This document shows, one piece after another, positions 8,152 to 16,707 of a stretch of DNA of 64,000 bases; position 1 is the stretch's first letter; every line of letters begins with the position of its first letter. The translations under genes were made by a program, and so were the position numbers. The stretch covers positions 3,472,001-3,536,000 of the forward strand of contig NZ_CP101989.1 of NCBI RefSeq assembly GCF_024508275.1, read 5' to 3'. The notes below the pieces were generated by a model. The model ran no database searches. It had not been told where the DNA came from and saw only the letters and a program-made list of their open reading frames with translations. Source of the stretch: Cellulomonas wangsupingiae (GTDB lineage Bacteria > Actinomycetota > Actinomycetes > Actinomycetales > Cellulomonadaceae).

Positions 8152-10130
8152 GCCCATGCCCGGGCGGCGAGCTCGGCGGCCTCCTCGGCGGGCAGCGCCC
8201 GGTCGACGAGCACCGCGGCGAGGCCGGCCTCGAGCGTGCCGCCCGCGGGCACGTCGCAGACGCTGTCCCAGGCCAGCGCCGGCCCGGCGCCGGGGTACTC
8301 GGAGACGCGGACGAACCAGGGCCGCACGTGCGCCGGGGGCTGGACGAGCAGCAGCGTGGTCGTCGACAGCTCGCGCCGCTGGACGAACGCGAGCCACGGC
8401 GAGTGCGAGCCGTGCACGGCCGCCTCGCCGGCGAGGCCGTCGCCCAGGACCGACGTCGTGTCCGCCGGCGACAGCCGCCAGAACAGGCCGCCGTAGCCCG
8501 CCTGCGGACGGCCGTTCGTCGCAGGGCTCTCGATGCGCAGCGGGCCGTGGTCCGCGTGCAGCAGGCTGCGCCAGCGCAGCGTCCAGGCGAGGGCGTCGGG
8601 CCACGGCGCGGCGTCGAGCGTGCGCTCCTCGCGCAGCAGCGGCGCACCGTCCTCGTCCAGCCAGACCAGGTCCTCGACGAGCGAGGGCCCCGCGGCCCGG
8701 CGCGCGGTGGGCACCTGACGGCCGTGGTTGGGCAGCAGCGTCGGGCCCTCGTCGCGCAGGAACGTGCGACCGCCCCAGTACGACGTGCCGTTGACGACCG
8801 GCACGGCGAACGACATGCCGTAGTGGTGACGGTGGTCGACCGGGCTGACGTCCGTCAGGGACGTGCCGCCGGCGGTGTGCACGGGGTGCAGGTACGGGCG
8901 CGGCGCGTGGACGGGCGGTACGTCCGCCCCGGTGACGTACCGCGCGAGCGGCAGCGCGCCGTGCCCGGTGGAGGTGCCGACGAGGTCGGCCGTGGCGACG
9001 GCGGCCGTGTCGCCGTCGGCGTCGTCGAGCCGCCAGGCGAGGCCGGTGAGCGGCGCCGGGCCGGCGGGCTGCGCACCGCCCCGCTCGGCGCGCGCCAGAC
9101 GCACGGACGGCGGCACCGGCCCGGTGCTGGCCCGCACCGCCAGGCGCGGGCGGATCGGGACCGGGTCGGCCAGGGGGTCCTGCCCGCTCAGGAGGGGCTG
9201 CAGGTGCTGCCAGGCCATGCGCCCCAGCTCGGCCTGCGGGACGGCGGCGGTGGTGAGCGACGGTGTGGCGAAACGCGCCAGCTCGACGTCGTCGAAGCCG
9301 ACGATCGACAGGTCGCCCGGCACGGCGACGCCGATCTCGTTGAGCCGCGCCAGCAGGCCGAACGCGACGAGGTCGTTGTACGCGACGACGGCCGTGGGCC
9401 GGGCGGCCAGCACGTCCTCGGCGACGGCGTAGCCGGCCTCGACCGTCGCCCCGGCCGGCATCTCGGACAGCCGGACGTCCCCGCGGGCGGCGGCGGCGGC
9501 GCGCAGCGCCTCGAGCCGACGCCGGTGCGACGCGCTCTCGACGGGCCCGGCGAGGTACAGCAGGTGCCGGTGGCCGAGCACGAGCAGGTGCTCGACGATC
9601 TGCCCGATGCCGTCGGCGTAGTCGATCTCGAGCGTCGGCGTCGTGCCGTCGGGGTCGCGGTTGACGACGACCACGGGCCGCACCTCGGGCAGCAGGGCCC
9701 GCAGCGCGCGCTCGGGCATGCGCGGCGAGACCAGGACGAGCGCGTCGCAGCGCATGCGGGCGTCGACGACCACGCGCTCCTCGTCACCGGCGTGCTCGGC
9801 GGTGTCCGCGACGAGCACGCGGTACCCGGCGTCCGCGGCTGCCGCGGCGACGCCGCGCAGCACCTGCTGGAACATCGGGTTCGCCAGGTCGGGGACGACG
9901 ACGGCCACGGTCTCGGTGCGCCCGAGCGACAGGCTGCGGGCGACGTTGCTGGGGCGGTAGTGCAGCCGGTCGGCGACCTCGCGCACGCGGGCGACGAGGT
10001 CGGCGTCGACGGTGTCGTGCCCGTTCATGACGCGCGAGACCGTCGCGCGCGAGACGCCGGCGGCATCGGCGACCTCGGCGATCGTCGCGGTGCCCCGGGG
10101 TCGGCGGGTCTGCGGCCGTGGAGCGGTCAA
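8148..10130 (-). CDS. LacI regulator fused to a DUF6807 (PmoA-like) domain
   Basis: 660 residues. The N-terminal part is a complete LacI repressor: HTH ATIAEVADAAGVSRATVSRV (about 15-34) and a sensor domain to about residue 345 (VAVVVPDLANPMFQQVLRGV, AYNDLVAFGLL, LSIVGFDDVELARFATPSLT). Residues from about 360 are a DUF6807/PmoA-type domain with its hallmark RPYLHPVHTAGG, DHRHHYGMSFAVPVVNG and SYWGGRTFL stretches. LacI proteins usually end near residue 340, so this is a true fusion: one open frame, no internal start needed. The start is a TTG at 10130, chosen because AGGAGG lies 5 nt upstream and the HTH then sits in the normal place. It is coupled by GTGA to the Gfo/Idh/MocA gene and diverges from a sugar ABC operon, with two mirrored operators between. 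Confidence 0.88.
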   Translation of the reverse strand: MTAPRPQTRRPRGTATIAEVADAAGVSRATVSRVMNGHDTVDADLVARVREVADRLHYRPSNVARSLSLGRTETVAVVVPDLANPMFQQVLRGVAAAAADAGYRVLVADTAEHAGDEERVVVDARMRCDALVLVSPRMPERALRALLPEVRPVVVVNRDPDGTTPTLEIDYADGIGQIVEHLLVLGHRHLLYLAGPVESASHRRRLEALRAAAAARGDVRLSEMPAGATVEAGYAVAEDVLAARPTAVVAYNDLVAFGLLARLNEIGVAVPGDLSIVGFDDVELARFATPSLTTAAVPQAELGRMAWQHLQPLLSGQDPLADPVPIRPRLAVRASTGPVPPSVRLARAERGGAQPAGPAPLTGLAWRLDDADGDTAAVATADLVGTSTGHGALPLARYVTGADVPPVHAPRPYLHPVHTAGGTSLTDVSPVDHRHHYGMSFAVPVVNGTSYWGGRTFLRDEGPTLLPNHGRQVPTARRAAGPSLVEDLVWLDEDGAPLLREERTLDAAPWPDALAWTLRWRSLLHADHGPLRIESPATNGRPQAGYGGLFWRLSPADTTSVLGDGLAGEAAVHGSHSPWLAFVQRRELSTTTLLLVQPPAHVRPWFVRVSEYPGAGPALAWDSVCDVPAGGTLEAGLAAVLVDRALPAEEAAELAARAWA

Positions 10131-10207
10131 CTGCGGCCTCCTGCGGGTCGGGCGGGCCGTCGCCCGGCCACGTCGTCGTGGCGCCGGGACCGGCACGCTG
10201 CGACGGG

Positions 10208-10213
10208 ACGATA
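10208..10213 (-). promoter_or_regulatory. Putative -10 element for the LacI-DUF6807 gene
   Basis: Read on the minus strand, positions 10213 to 10208 give TATCGT, a TANNNT -10. Operator O1 lies 8 nt upstream, over the -35 zone, so the regulator would repress its own gene. Position-based inference. Confidence 0.4.
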
Positions 10214-10221
10214 CACCACGA

Positions 10222-10233
10222 GAAACCGGTTCC
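10222..10233. promoter_or_regulatory. LacI-type operator O1
   Basis: GAAACCGGTTCC, with a central CCGG and near-dyad symmetry. It is the exact reverse complement of O2, and the two centres are 45 bp apart in the divergent promoter between the LacI-DUF6807 gene and the ABC operon. One dimer at each site, or a looped tetramer, would control both directions. Confidence 0.75.
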
Positions 10234-10252
10234 CACGGGACTCCACGCGTGG

Positions 10253-10278
10253 TAGCGTCCCGGCCGGGAACCGGTTTC
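10253..10278 (+). promoter_or_regulatory. Putative -10 and LacI-type operator O2 for the ABC operon
   Basis: A TANNNT hexamer TAGCGT (10253-10258) is followed by GGAACCGGTTTC (10267-10278), which would cover the transcription start. A repressor bound there would block initiation of the rightward permease operon. The operator match to O1 is exact; the promoter is weaker evidence. Confidence 0.6.
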
Positions 10279-10381
10279 CAACTCGTTCGTGGTGGTCTGC
10301 GCCGCGGCCGGAGCACGGCGCCCCGCTGCCTCCGCCGCGACGACGCGACGGAGCCCGCCGAGCACGAAGAGGTGATCGACG

Positions 10382-11326
10382 ATGTCCGTGGTCTCCGAGC
10401 TGCGCCGCACGGCGCGCTCCGGACCCAGGAGGGCCGGTGGGCAGGCACCGCTGCGCCGGGGCGACGGCCGGGCCGCGGCCGTCTTCCTCGCCCCCTGGTT
10501 CGCCGGCCTCCTGCTCATCACGGTCGGCCCGATGGTCGCCTCGGCCTACCTCGCCTTCACCGACTACAGCCTCCTGACGGACCCCACCTGGGTCGGCCTG
10601 GAGAACTTCGTCCGCATGCTCGACGACGCGCGCCTGCACAACGCGCTGCGCGTGACGTTCACCTACGTGCTGACCGGCGTGCCGCTGCAGCTCGTCGTGG
10701 CCCTGGGCCTGGCGATGCTGCTCGACCGGGGCATGCGGGGCCTGTCGTTCTACCGCTCGGTGTTCTACCTGCCGTCGCTGCTCGGCGGGTCGGTGGCCAT
10801 CGCGATCCTGTGGCGCCAGATCTTCGGCGTCGACGGCCTGGTGAACGTGTTCCTCGGGTTCTTCGGCGTGCAGGGCCGCGGCTGGGTGTCCGACCCGGAC
10901 ACCGCGCTGTGGACGCTCGTGATCCTGCACGTGTGGACGTTCGGCGCCCCGATGATCATCTTCCTCGCAGGGCTCCGGCAGATCCCCGAGATGTACTACG
11001 AGGCCGCGGCCATCGACGGCGCGAGCCGGGTGCGGCAGTTCTTCCACATCACGCTGCCGCTCCTCACGCCGATCGTGTTCTTCAACCTCGTGCTGCAGGT
11101 GATCGGCGCGTTCCAGTCGTTCACGCAGGCGTTCGTCGTCTCGGGAGGGACCGGCGGCCCGGCGGACTCGACGATGTTCTACACGCTCTACCTCTACCAG
11201 AAGGGCTTCACGTCGCTGGAGATGGGCTACGCGTCCGCGATGGCGTGGCTGCTCGTGATCATCGTGGCGATCCTGACCGCCATCAACTTCTTCGCCTCCA
11301 AGTTCTGGGTCTTCTACGATGACTGA
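10382..11326 (+). CDS. Carbohydrate ABC transporter permease, MalF/UgpA type
   Basis: 314 residues with about six membrane segments, the first at FLAPWFAGLLLITVGPMVAS. The cytoplasmic EAA loop that docks the ATPase is EAAAIDGASRVRQFFHITLP. The ATG at 10382 follows a GAAGAGG ribosome site. It is the first gene of a three-gene operon and overlaps the second permease by 8 nt. No ATPase gene accompanies the operon, as is common for actinobacterial CUT1 importers that share one MsiK-type ATPase; that sharing is inference. Control by the divergent LacI-DUF6807 protein is likely from the two operators upstream. Confidence 0.92.
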   Translation: MSVVSELRRTARSGPRRAGGQAPLRRGDGRAAAVFLAPWFAGLLLITVGPMVASAYLAFTDYSLLTDPTWVGLENFVRMLDDARLHNALRVTFTYVLTGVPLQLVVALGLAMLLDRGMRGLSFYRSVFYLPSLLGGSVAIAILWRQIFGVDGLVNVFLGFFGVQGRGWVSDPDTALWTLVILHVWTFGAPMIIFLAGLRQIPEMYYEAAAIDGASRVRQFFHITLPLLTPIVFFNLVLQVIGAFQSFTQAFVVSGGTGGPADSTMFYTLYLYQKGFTSLEMGYASAMAWLLVIIVAILTAINFFASKFWVFYDD

Positions 11327-12272
11327 GGTCCGCGTGCGCACCGATCCGCACCCCGAGCCCGCACCCCGTCGCGACGCCGGCCTCGCCGCCCGCACCGCCG
11401 AGCTGGCCGCCGAGAGCCCCGTGCGCGCGGCGCGCTCCCCGTGGCCCCGCCGCCTGCGCTCCACCGGCAAGCACGTCGGCCTCGTCGCCCTCGCGGTGAT
11501 GATGATCTACCCGCTGATCTGGCTGCTGGTCAGCTCGATCAAGCCCAGCGAGACGATCTTCCGGGACGTGTCGATCATCCCCGGCGAGATCGACCTGACC
11601 AACTACACGGCCGGCTGGAACGCCCTGCTGCACCCGTTCGGGCACTACATGATGAACTCCGCGATCGTCGTGCTCGGGTCGCTGGTGGGCAACCTGATCG
11701 CGTGCTCGATGGCCGCCTACGCGTTCGCCCGGCTGGAGTTCCGGGGCCGCCGCGTGTGGTTCGCGATCATGCTGATGTCGATCATGCTGCCGATCCACGT
11801 CGTGATCGTGCCGCAGTACGTGCTGTTCTCCCAGCTCGGCTGGATCAACACGTTCCTGCCGCTGATCGTCCCCAAGCTGCTGGCCACCGACGCGTTCTTC
11901 GTGTTCCTCATGGTGCAGTTCTTCCGCGGCATCCCCCGCGAGCTCGACGAGGCCGCGCGCCTCGACGGCTGCGGCCACGGACGCATCTACCTGCGGATCA
12001 TGATGCCGCTCGCGATGCCGGCACTGGCGACCACCGCGATCTTCACGTTCATCTGGACGTGGAACGACTTCTTCAGCCAGCTGATCTTCCTCACCAACCC
12101 CGACATGTACACCGCACCCATCGCGCTGCGGACGTTCCTCGACGCCACGGGCCAGAGCTCGTGGGGACCGATGTTCGCCATGTCGATCGTGTCGATCCTG
12201 CCGATCTTCCTCGTCTTCCTGTTCGGCCAGAAGTACCTCGTCAAGGGCATCGCCACGACGGGCATCAAGTAG
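11319..12272 (+). CDS. Carbohydrate ABC transporter permease, MalG/UgpE type
   Basis: 317 residues. An N-terminal cytoplasmic extension of about 45 residues precedes six membrane helices (first at VGLVALAVMMIYPLIWLLVS). The EAA loop is ELDEAARLDGCGHGRIYLRI, and the ending KYLVKGIATTGIK is the familiar MalG-type C-terminus that reaches the ATPase. Its ATG overlaps the upstream permease by 8 nt, so the two subunits are translationally coupled and form the transmembrane heterodimer. Confidence 0.93.
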   Translation: MTEVRVRTDPHPEPAPRRDAGLAARTAELAAESPVRAARSPWPRRLRSTGKHVGLVALAVMMIYPLIWLLVSSIKPSETIFRDVSIIPGEIDLTNYTAGWNALLHPFGHYMMNSAIVVLGSLVGNLIACSMAAYAFARLEFRGRRVWFAIMLMSIMLPIHVVIVPQYVLFSQLGWINTFLPLIVPKLLATDAFFVFLMVQFFRGIPRELDEAARLDGCGHGRIYLRIMMPLAMPALATTAIFTFIWTWNDFFSQLIFLTNPDMYTAPIALRTFLDATGQSSWGPMFAMSIVSILPIFLVFLFGQKYLVKGIATTGIK

Positions 12273-12351
12273 CACCTCCACCCCGGGCGGCGCCTCGCCG
12301 GCCCGGACCGTCGTGACGGACACCGCCGTCCTGCTCACCCCAAGGAGAGAC

Positions 12352-13680
12352 ATGCGCACCCTTCGCACCCGACGCGGTCGGCGTCCGGCCGCCCTCGCCG
12401 CCGGCCTGCTGGCCACCGCGCTCGCCCTCACCGCGTGCGCCCAGGGCGGCGGCACGGACGCCGCCGCGGGCGACAGCTCCGCCGACCCCGACGAGCCCGT
12501 GACGATCCGGTGGTCGTGGTGGGGCTCCGACACGCGCCACACCCTCACGCAGGAGGTCATCGACCTCTTCGAGGAGAAGAACCCGAACATCACGGTGGTC
12601 CCCGACTACACCGACTGGGGCAGCTACTTCGACAAGCTCTCGGTGTCCGTCGCCGGCGGTGACGCACCCGACGTCATCACGCAGGAGGAGCGCTACCTCG
12701 CGGACTACGCGTCGAAGGGCGTCCTCGCGGACCTCTCGCAGCTCGACATCGACACCTCGAAGATCGACGACACGATCCTGCAGTCCGGCACGATCGACGA
12801 CGCCGTGTACGGGATCGCCACGGGCGTCAACGTGTACTCGGTGGTCGCGGACCCGCAGGCGTTCGCCGACGCGGGCGTCGAGATGCCCGACGACACGACG
12901 TGGACCTGGGAGGACTACGTCGAGGTCGCCACCGAGATCTCGGCGAAGTCCGGCGGCGCGGTGTACGGCGCGCAGGACTACGGGTTCAACGAGCCGGGCT
13001 TCTCGATCCTCGCGCGGCAGAACGGCCAGTCGCTGTACGACGAGAAGGGCGAGCTGGGCTTCGAGCCCGAGCTGCTGGAGCAGTGGTGGCAGCACTCGCT
13101 GGACCTGCAGGCGTCGGGCGGCCAGCCCGACCCGGCGAAGACCGTCGAGGTCGACGCGGGCGGGCCGGAGCAGTCGCTCGTCGGCACCAACGCCGGTGCG
13201 ATGGCCTGGTTCTGGTCCAACCAGCTCACGGCGCTGAGCAACGCGTCGGGCCGCGACCTGCAGCTACTGCGCGTCCCGGGCGAGTCGCAGTTCGACCGGA
13301 CGGGCATGTACTTCAAGCCGGCGATGTACTACTCGGTGTCGTCGAAGTCCGCGCACCCCGAGGCGGCCGCGAAGCTCGTCGACTTCCTGCTCAACGACCC
13401 CGAGGCCGGCGCGATCCTGCTGTCCGACCGCGGCCTGCCCGCCAACACGGACGTGCGCGCCGCGGTGACGGACGAGTTCGCCGCCACCGACAAGCAGGCG
13501 GCCGAGTTCCTGTCGAGCCTGGAGGACGAGATCGTCGACGGGCCCGTCGTGCCGCCGGCCGGCGCCGGCCAGGTCACCGAGATCACCAAGCGGCTCAACG
13601 CCGAGGTGCTCTTCGGCCGCCTCACGCCCCAGCAGGCCGCCGAGCAGTTCGTCCAGGAGGTCACGGCCGCGATCTCCTGA
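12352..13680 (+). CDS. Sugar ABC transporter substrate-binding lipoprotein (CUT1)
   Basis: 442 residues. A signal peptide ends in LTAC with lipobox Cys29. The mature protein has the family 1 solute-binding fold: TIRWSWWGSDTRHTLTQEVI, the PNITVVPDYTDWGSY segment, and GDAPDVITQEERYLADYASKG. The start is the ATG at 12352, 5 nt after AAGGAGAG; an upstream in-frame GTG would displace the signal peptide. It follows its two permeases. A perfect hairpin 37 nt downstream probably ends the operon. Ligand is not identifiable; the LacI-DUF6807/Gfo-Idh context suggests an unusual sugar or sugar acid. Confidence 0.93.
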   Translation: MRTLRTRRGRRPAALAAGLLATALALTACAQGGGTDAAAGDSSADPDEPVTIRWSWWGSDTRHTLTQEVIDLFEEKNPNITVVPDYTDWGSYFDKLSVSVAGGDAPDVITQEERYLADYASKGVLADLSQLDIDTSKIDDTILQSGTIDDAVYGIATGVNVYSVVADPQAFADAGVEMPDDTTWTWEDYVEVATEISAKSGGAVYGAQDYGFNEPGFSILARQNGQSLYDEKGELGFEPELLEQWWQHSLDLQASGGQPDPAKTVEVDAGGPEQSLVGTNAGAMAWFWSNQLTALSNASGRDLQLLRVPGESQFDRTGMYFKPAMYYSVSSKSAHPEAAAKLVDFLLNDPEAGAILLSDRGLPANTDVRAAVTDEFAATDKQAAEFLSSLEDEIVDGPVVPPAGAGQVTEITKRLNAEVLFGRLTPQQAAEQFVQEVTAAIS

Positions 13681-13716
13681 CCGCGCGGCCGCTCCACCGC
13701 CACGCGGGACGGCACC

Positions 13717-13745
13717 GACGCCCCCGGCCACCCGCCGGGGGCGTC
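13717..13745 (+). terminator. Hairpin terminator after the 10.4-13.7 kb ABC operon
   Basis: Perfect 11-bp stem GACGCCCCCGG / CCGGGGGCGTC with a 7-nt loop, 37 nt after the binding-protein stop codon. There is no U tract, as usual in high-GC actinobacteria. Confidence 0.75.
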
Positions 13746-13794
13746 GTGCTGCCGCCGTCCCTCCCGGGGTGGCAGGGTGAGGGCGGGAGGCGAC

Positions 13795-14898
13795 GTGACA
13801 GCCAGGATCGACCCGGAGCGCGGCGGGTACGCGTTCGCCAACAGGTTCGTCGACGTGCTCGTCCGGCTGCCGAACGGCGCGGCCGTGCGCACCGCCGGTC
13901 GCTGCGGCGGCATGACGTTCTCCGTGCTGGACCACCGGGCGGCGGGACGCGACGTGCCGTCGTGGCCCGCGGCGCTCTTCGCGCCCGGGCACGTGCCGCC
14001 GGAGGGCCACCTCGTGGCCGACCACCTGCGCGCCCGGCAGCTCGACTCGTTCCGGTCGGTCTCGGCGCTGCGGTTCCTCACGTGGTGCGTCCTGCCCGAC
14101 GACGACCGGGGGCCGCTCGCCGGGGTGCGCACCCGGACGCGGCGCGCGCTGCCGGGCGTCCTGCGCGCCCTGGCCGAAGGCCGCCCCGTGCCCCTCGGCA
14201 TGGTCGTCGCGCGGAACGTGCTGCGTGCCGGGGACAACCACCAGGTCGTCGCGACCGGGTTCGCCCGCTCCGCGAGCGGCGCCGTGACGCTCACGCTCCT
14301 GGACCCGAACACCCCGCACCGCGAGGTCACGCTCGTCGAGGCGCCGGACGGCTGGCGCGCGAGCAACGGCCGGCTGTGGCGCGGGTTCTTCCCCCACACC
14401 CACGTCCCGCGCGCCGCGCCGGCGCTGCCGAGCGCGTCACGGCGGCCCTCCGCCCGCGTGCGGCCCGGCGCCCCGCTCCGGCTCGCCCACGTGGCCACGG
14501 GACGCCTGCTGGTCGTCGAGGACGGCCGCCCCGCGCTGCGCGCGAGCGGTGCGACGACGTGGCGGCCGACGGTCGAGGTGCCCGACGGACCCCTGCGCGA
14601 CGGGTCGGTCGTGCGGCTCGTCGCCGACGGGACACGTCCCGCGGCCCCGGACGCGCTCGTGCTGGACGCCGGCTCCCCGACGCTCGCGCCCGGCCCGTCG
14701 GCACCGGACACGGAGCCCGGCACCGGGGCCGCCGACGGGTGGCGCGTCGTCGTCGACGGCGGCGGTGCGTGGCGCGAGGGGTCGCGCGTCCGGCTGGTGC
14801 ACACGCCGACGGGTGCGCTCCTGGCCGGCGCGGGCACGGCCCTGGGCGCGACCTTCACGCCGGACGCCTCGACCTGGTGGACCGCCGCCGCGCCGTGA
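13795..14898 (+). CDS. Papain-like fold protein with C-terminal beta-trefoil/MIR-like repeats
   Basis: 367 residues, cytoplasmic (no signal peptide). The N-terminal half carries what looks like a papain-type triad: Cys in RCGGMTFSVLDHRAAG, His in DNHQVVATGF, and Asp/Asn in LTLLDPNTPHREV. Similar GGM...NHQV...DPN proteins occur in actinobacteria, but I cannot name a characterised member. The C-terminal third has repeated APLRLAHVATGRLLV and SRVRLVHTPTGALLA units resembling beta-trefoil or MIR lectin-like repeats. GTG 13795 is chosen because GGGAGG ends 4 nt upstream; a GTG at 13777 is less well placed. Proteolytic activity is inferred from motif order only. Confidence 0.7.
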   Translation: MTARIDPERGGYAFANRFVDVLVRLPNGAAVRTAGRCGGMTFSVLDHRAAGRDVPSWPAALFAPGHVPPEGHLVADHLRARQLDSFRSVSALRFLTWCVLPDDDRGPLAGVRTRTRRALPGVLRALAEGRPVPLGMVVARNVLRAGDNHQVVATGFARSASGAVTLTLLDPNTPHREVTLVEAPDGWRASNGRLWRGFFPHTHVPRAAPALPSASRRPSARVRPGAPLRLAHVATGRLLVVEDGRPALRASGATTWRPTVEVPDGPLRDGSVVRLVADGTRPAAPDALVLDAGSPTLAPGPSAPDTEPGTGAADGWRVVVDGGGAWREGSRVRLVHTPTGALLAGAGTALGATFTPDASTWWTAAAP

Positions 14899-14900
14899 CC

Positions 14901-14918
14901 GGGCCGCCGGGGCGGCCC
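14901..14918. terminator. Short palindrome between convergent genes
   Basis: GGGCCGCC and GGCGGCCC face each other with a 2-nt centre between the convergent papain-like and prenyl synthase genes. It could terminate both transcripts. The stem is short and the region is GC-rich, so this is tentative. Confidence 0.4.
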
Positions 14919-14941
14919 ACCCGCGGCCGGAGCCCTCCGGG

Positions 14942-16021
14942 TCAGACGTGCGCGTCGACCGCCGCGACGGGCGCCTGCACGAGGCGCGCGGCCGCGGCCC
15001 GCAGCACCGCGTCCCACCCGGGGTCGAGCGCGGCCCCGTCGAGCGCCGCACCCGCACGGTCGAGGAGGTCGTCGATCGTCGACCGCACGCGGCCCAGCAC
15101 CGCCGGGTCCTGCAGCAGCACGCGGGCCAGACCGTGACGGCGCACCATGTCGGGCTCCGCGGCGATGGCCGGCTCCCACGCGGTGAGGCGCGCGAGCAGG
15201 CCCGTCGAGCGGCCCGCCGCGGCGTCCACGCCCGTGCTCTTGGCGGCCGTCAGGGAGGTGCCCGTGGCGTCGAGCAGGTCGTCGCACAGCTGGAACGCCT
15301 CGCCCACGGCCTCGCCGAACTCCCGCAAGGGCTCCTGCAGCTCGTCCCGTGCCGCGAGCACGGCGCCCATCAGCAGCGGCGTGACCACCGAGTAGTGCGA
15401 CGTCTTGAGCCGGGCGACCTCGGCCATCACGCCGGGGCCGTCGTCGCCGCACGCCGTCGCGTACAGCTCGGCGAACTCCCCGACGACCGTGGCGGTGCGC
15501 ATCGCCGCCCAGTGCGGCTGCAGCGCGGGCGGCAGCCCGGCGACCACGGTGTCCGCGGCCCCCAGGGCCAGGCAGCCCGCCAGGATGGCGACGCTGCGCC
15601 CGAAGTCGTCGGCGTCGCCGCGCCACCGCGACGCCCGGTGCGCGTCCGCCCACCAGCGGTGGGACGACGCCTGCCCGCGGCGCAGGTCGGCACCGTCGAT
15701 GACGTCGTCGTGGATCAGCGCGGCGCAGTGGTAGAGCTCGAGCGCCGCACCGAGCAGCACCACGTCGTCGAGGGGCGCTGTCCCGCCCGCGGCGCCGAAC
15801 GCCGCGCGCACCCACCGCGGACGCATCCGCTTGCCCGGTGCCAGCGCGAGGCGCCGGACCTCCCCCACGACGGCGTCGGCGTGCGGGCCCAGCACGCCGG
15901 CGCCCGGGCGCGGCCGCAGCCGCCGCGCCACCTCGTCCTCGACGCGGGCCACGTACGCGTCGAGCTCGGCCGCGGGGCCGCCGGGTCCGGCCTCCGCGGC
16001 GACGGTTCCGCGCTCAGGCAT
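14942..16021 (-). CDS. Polyprenyl (geranylgeranyl-type) diphosphate synthase
   Basis: 359-residue trans-prenyltransferase with an all-helical fold. The first Asp-rich motif is DDVID (105-109) in ALIHDDVIDGADLRRG; the second is DDLLD (247-251) in FQLCDDLLDATG. GKRMRPRWV supplies the diphosphate-binding KRxRP motif. It condenses isopentenyl diphosphate with allylic diphosphates in the cytosol. The product chain length is unknown; residues before the first motif (ALELYHCAALIH) are bulky, fitting a short to medium product. It overlaps idi by 8 nt, so the IPP isomerase and the synthase are coupled. Confidence 0.92.
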   Translation of the reverse strand: MPERGTVAAEAGPGGPAAELDAYVARVEDEVARRLRPRPGAGVLGPHADAVVGEVRRLALAPGKRMRPRWVRAAFGAAGGTAPLDDVVLLGAALELYHCAALIHDDVIDGADLRRGQASSHRWWADAHRASRWRGDADDFGRSVAILAGCLALGAADTVVAGLPPALQPHWAAMRTATVVGEFAELYATACGDDGPGVMAEVARLKTSHYSVVTPLLMGAVLAARDELQEPLREFGEAVGEAFQLCDDLLDATGTSLTAAKSTGVDAAAGRSTGLLARLTAWEPAIAAEPDMVRRHGLARVLLQDPAVLGRVRSTIDDLLDRAGAALDGAALDPGWDAVLRAAAARLVQAPVAAVDAHV

Positions 16022-16541
16022 CGACCACGGCGCCGTCGACGAGCCGCAGCACGTCGGCGAACCAGGGCGTGACCAGCCCTTGCTCGACCAGTCCGCGCGC
16101 CTCGTCGGGCGTCACCCAGGCGGTCTCGGAGACCTCCCGCGGGTCCGGCCGCAGCCCGCCGTGGAACGCGCCGAGGAGCACGTGGTCGTACTCGGACTCG
16201 ACGTGACCCGACGACAGGTCCGGCGCCCGGTAGCGGAACCGGCCGACCTCGCGGGCGTCGACGAGCTCGACGCCCAGCTCCTCGCGGACGCGCAGCGCGG
16301 CCCGCGCCGCGACGTCCGCGCCGGGCAGGGGGTGACCGCAGCACGAGTTGGTCCACAGCCCGGCGAACCGCAGCTTCGACGCGGCGCGGCGCTGCAGGAG
16401 CATGCGCCCGTCGGGCCGCGTCAGCATCACCGAGAACGCCCGGTGCAGCTGCCCCGGTGCGCGGTGCGCCCGCCCCACGGTGGTCACCCCCGTCGGCCGG
16501 CCGGCCTCGTCGACCAGCTCCACCTGGTCCGTCTCCGCCAT
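16014..16541 (-). CDS. idi: Isopentenyl-diphosphate delta-isomerase, type 1
   Basis: 175-residue Nudix-fold enzyme that interconverts IPP and DMAPP. Catalytic Cys67 lies in GLWTNSCCGHPLPG and the catalytic Glu in ESEYDHVLL (about Glu117). HRAFSVML and LLQRRA match the family. ATG 16541 gives the standard length. The stop overlaps the start of the prenyl synthase by 8 nt. An isomerase paired with a long-chain synthase usually feeds carotenoid or quinone synthesis, but no such genes are in the window. Confidence 0.95.
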   Translation of the reverse strand: MAETDQVELVDEAGRPTGVTTVGRAHRAPGQLHRAFSVMLTRPDGRMLLQRRAASKLRFAGLWTNSCCGHPLPGADVAARAALRVREELGVELVDAREVGRFRYRAPDLSSGHVESEYDHVLLGAFHGGLRPDPREVSETAWVTPDEARGLVEQGLVTPWFADVLRLVDGAVVDA

Positions 16542-16707
16542 GGCGCCCCCCCGTCCATCCACCGCCTCATGGCCCGCGTGCCCACCACCGTTGCGCCAGG
16601 AGGCCACACCGGGTGGAACGCCGACAGGCGCCCACCGTCGCGGATCGGCGGCCGCGCAGCAAGTGGGCGGCACGTCGCGGGTCGCCGAACGCGCGCCCGG
16701 GACGACG

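Noticed and set aside
16542..16707. Possible small gene between idi and the lipoprotein
   Set aside because: No frame with a plausible start, ribosome site and protein-like composition was seen on either strand.
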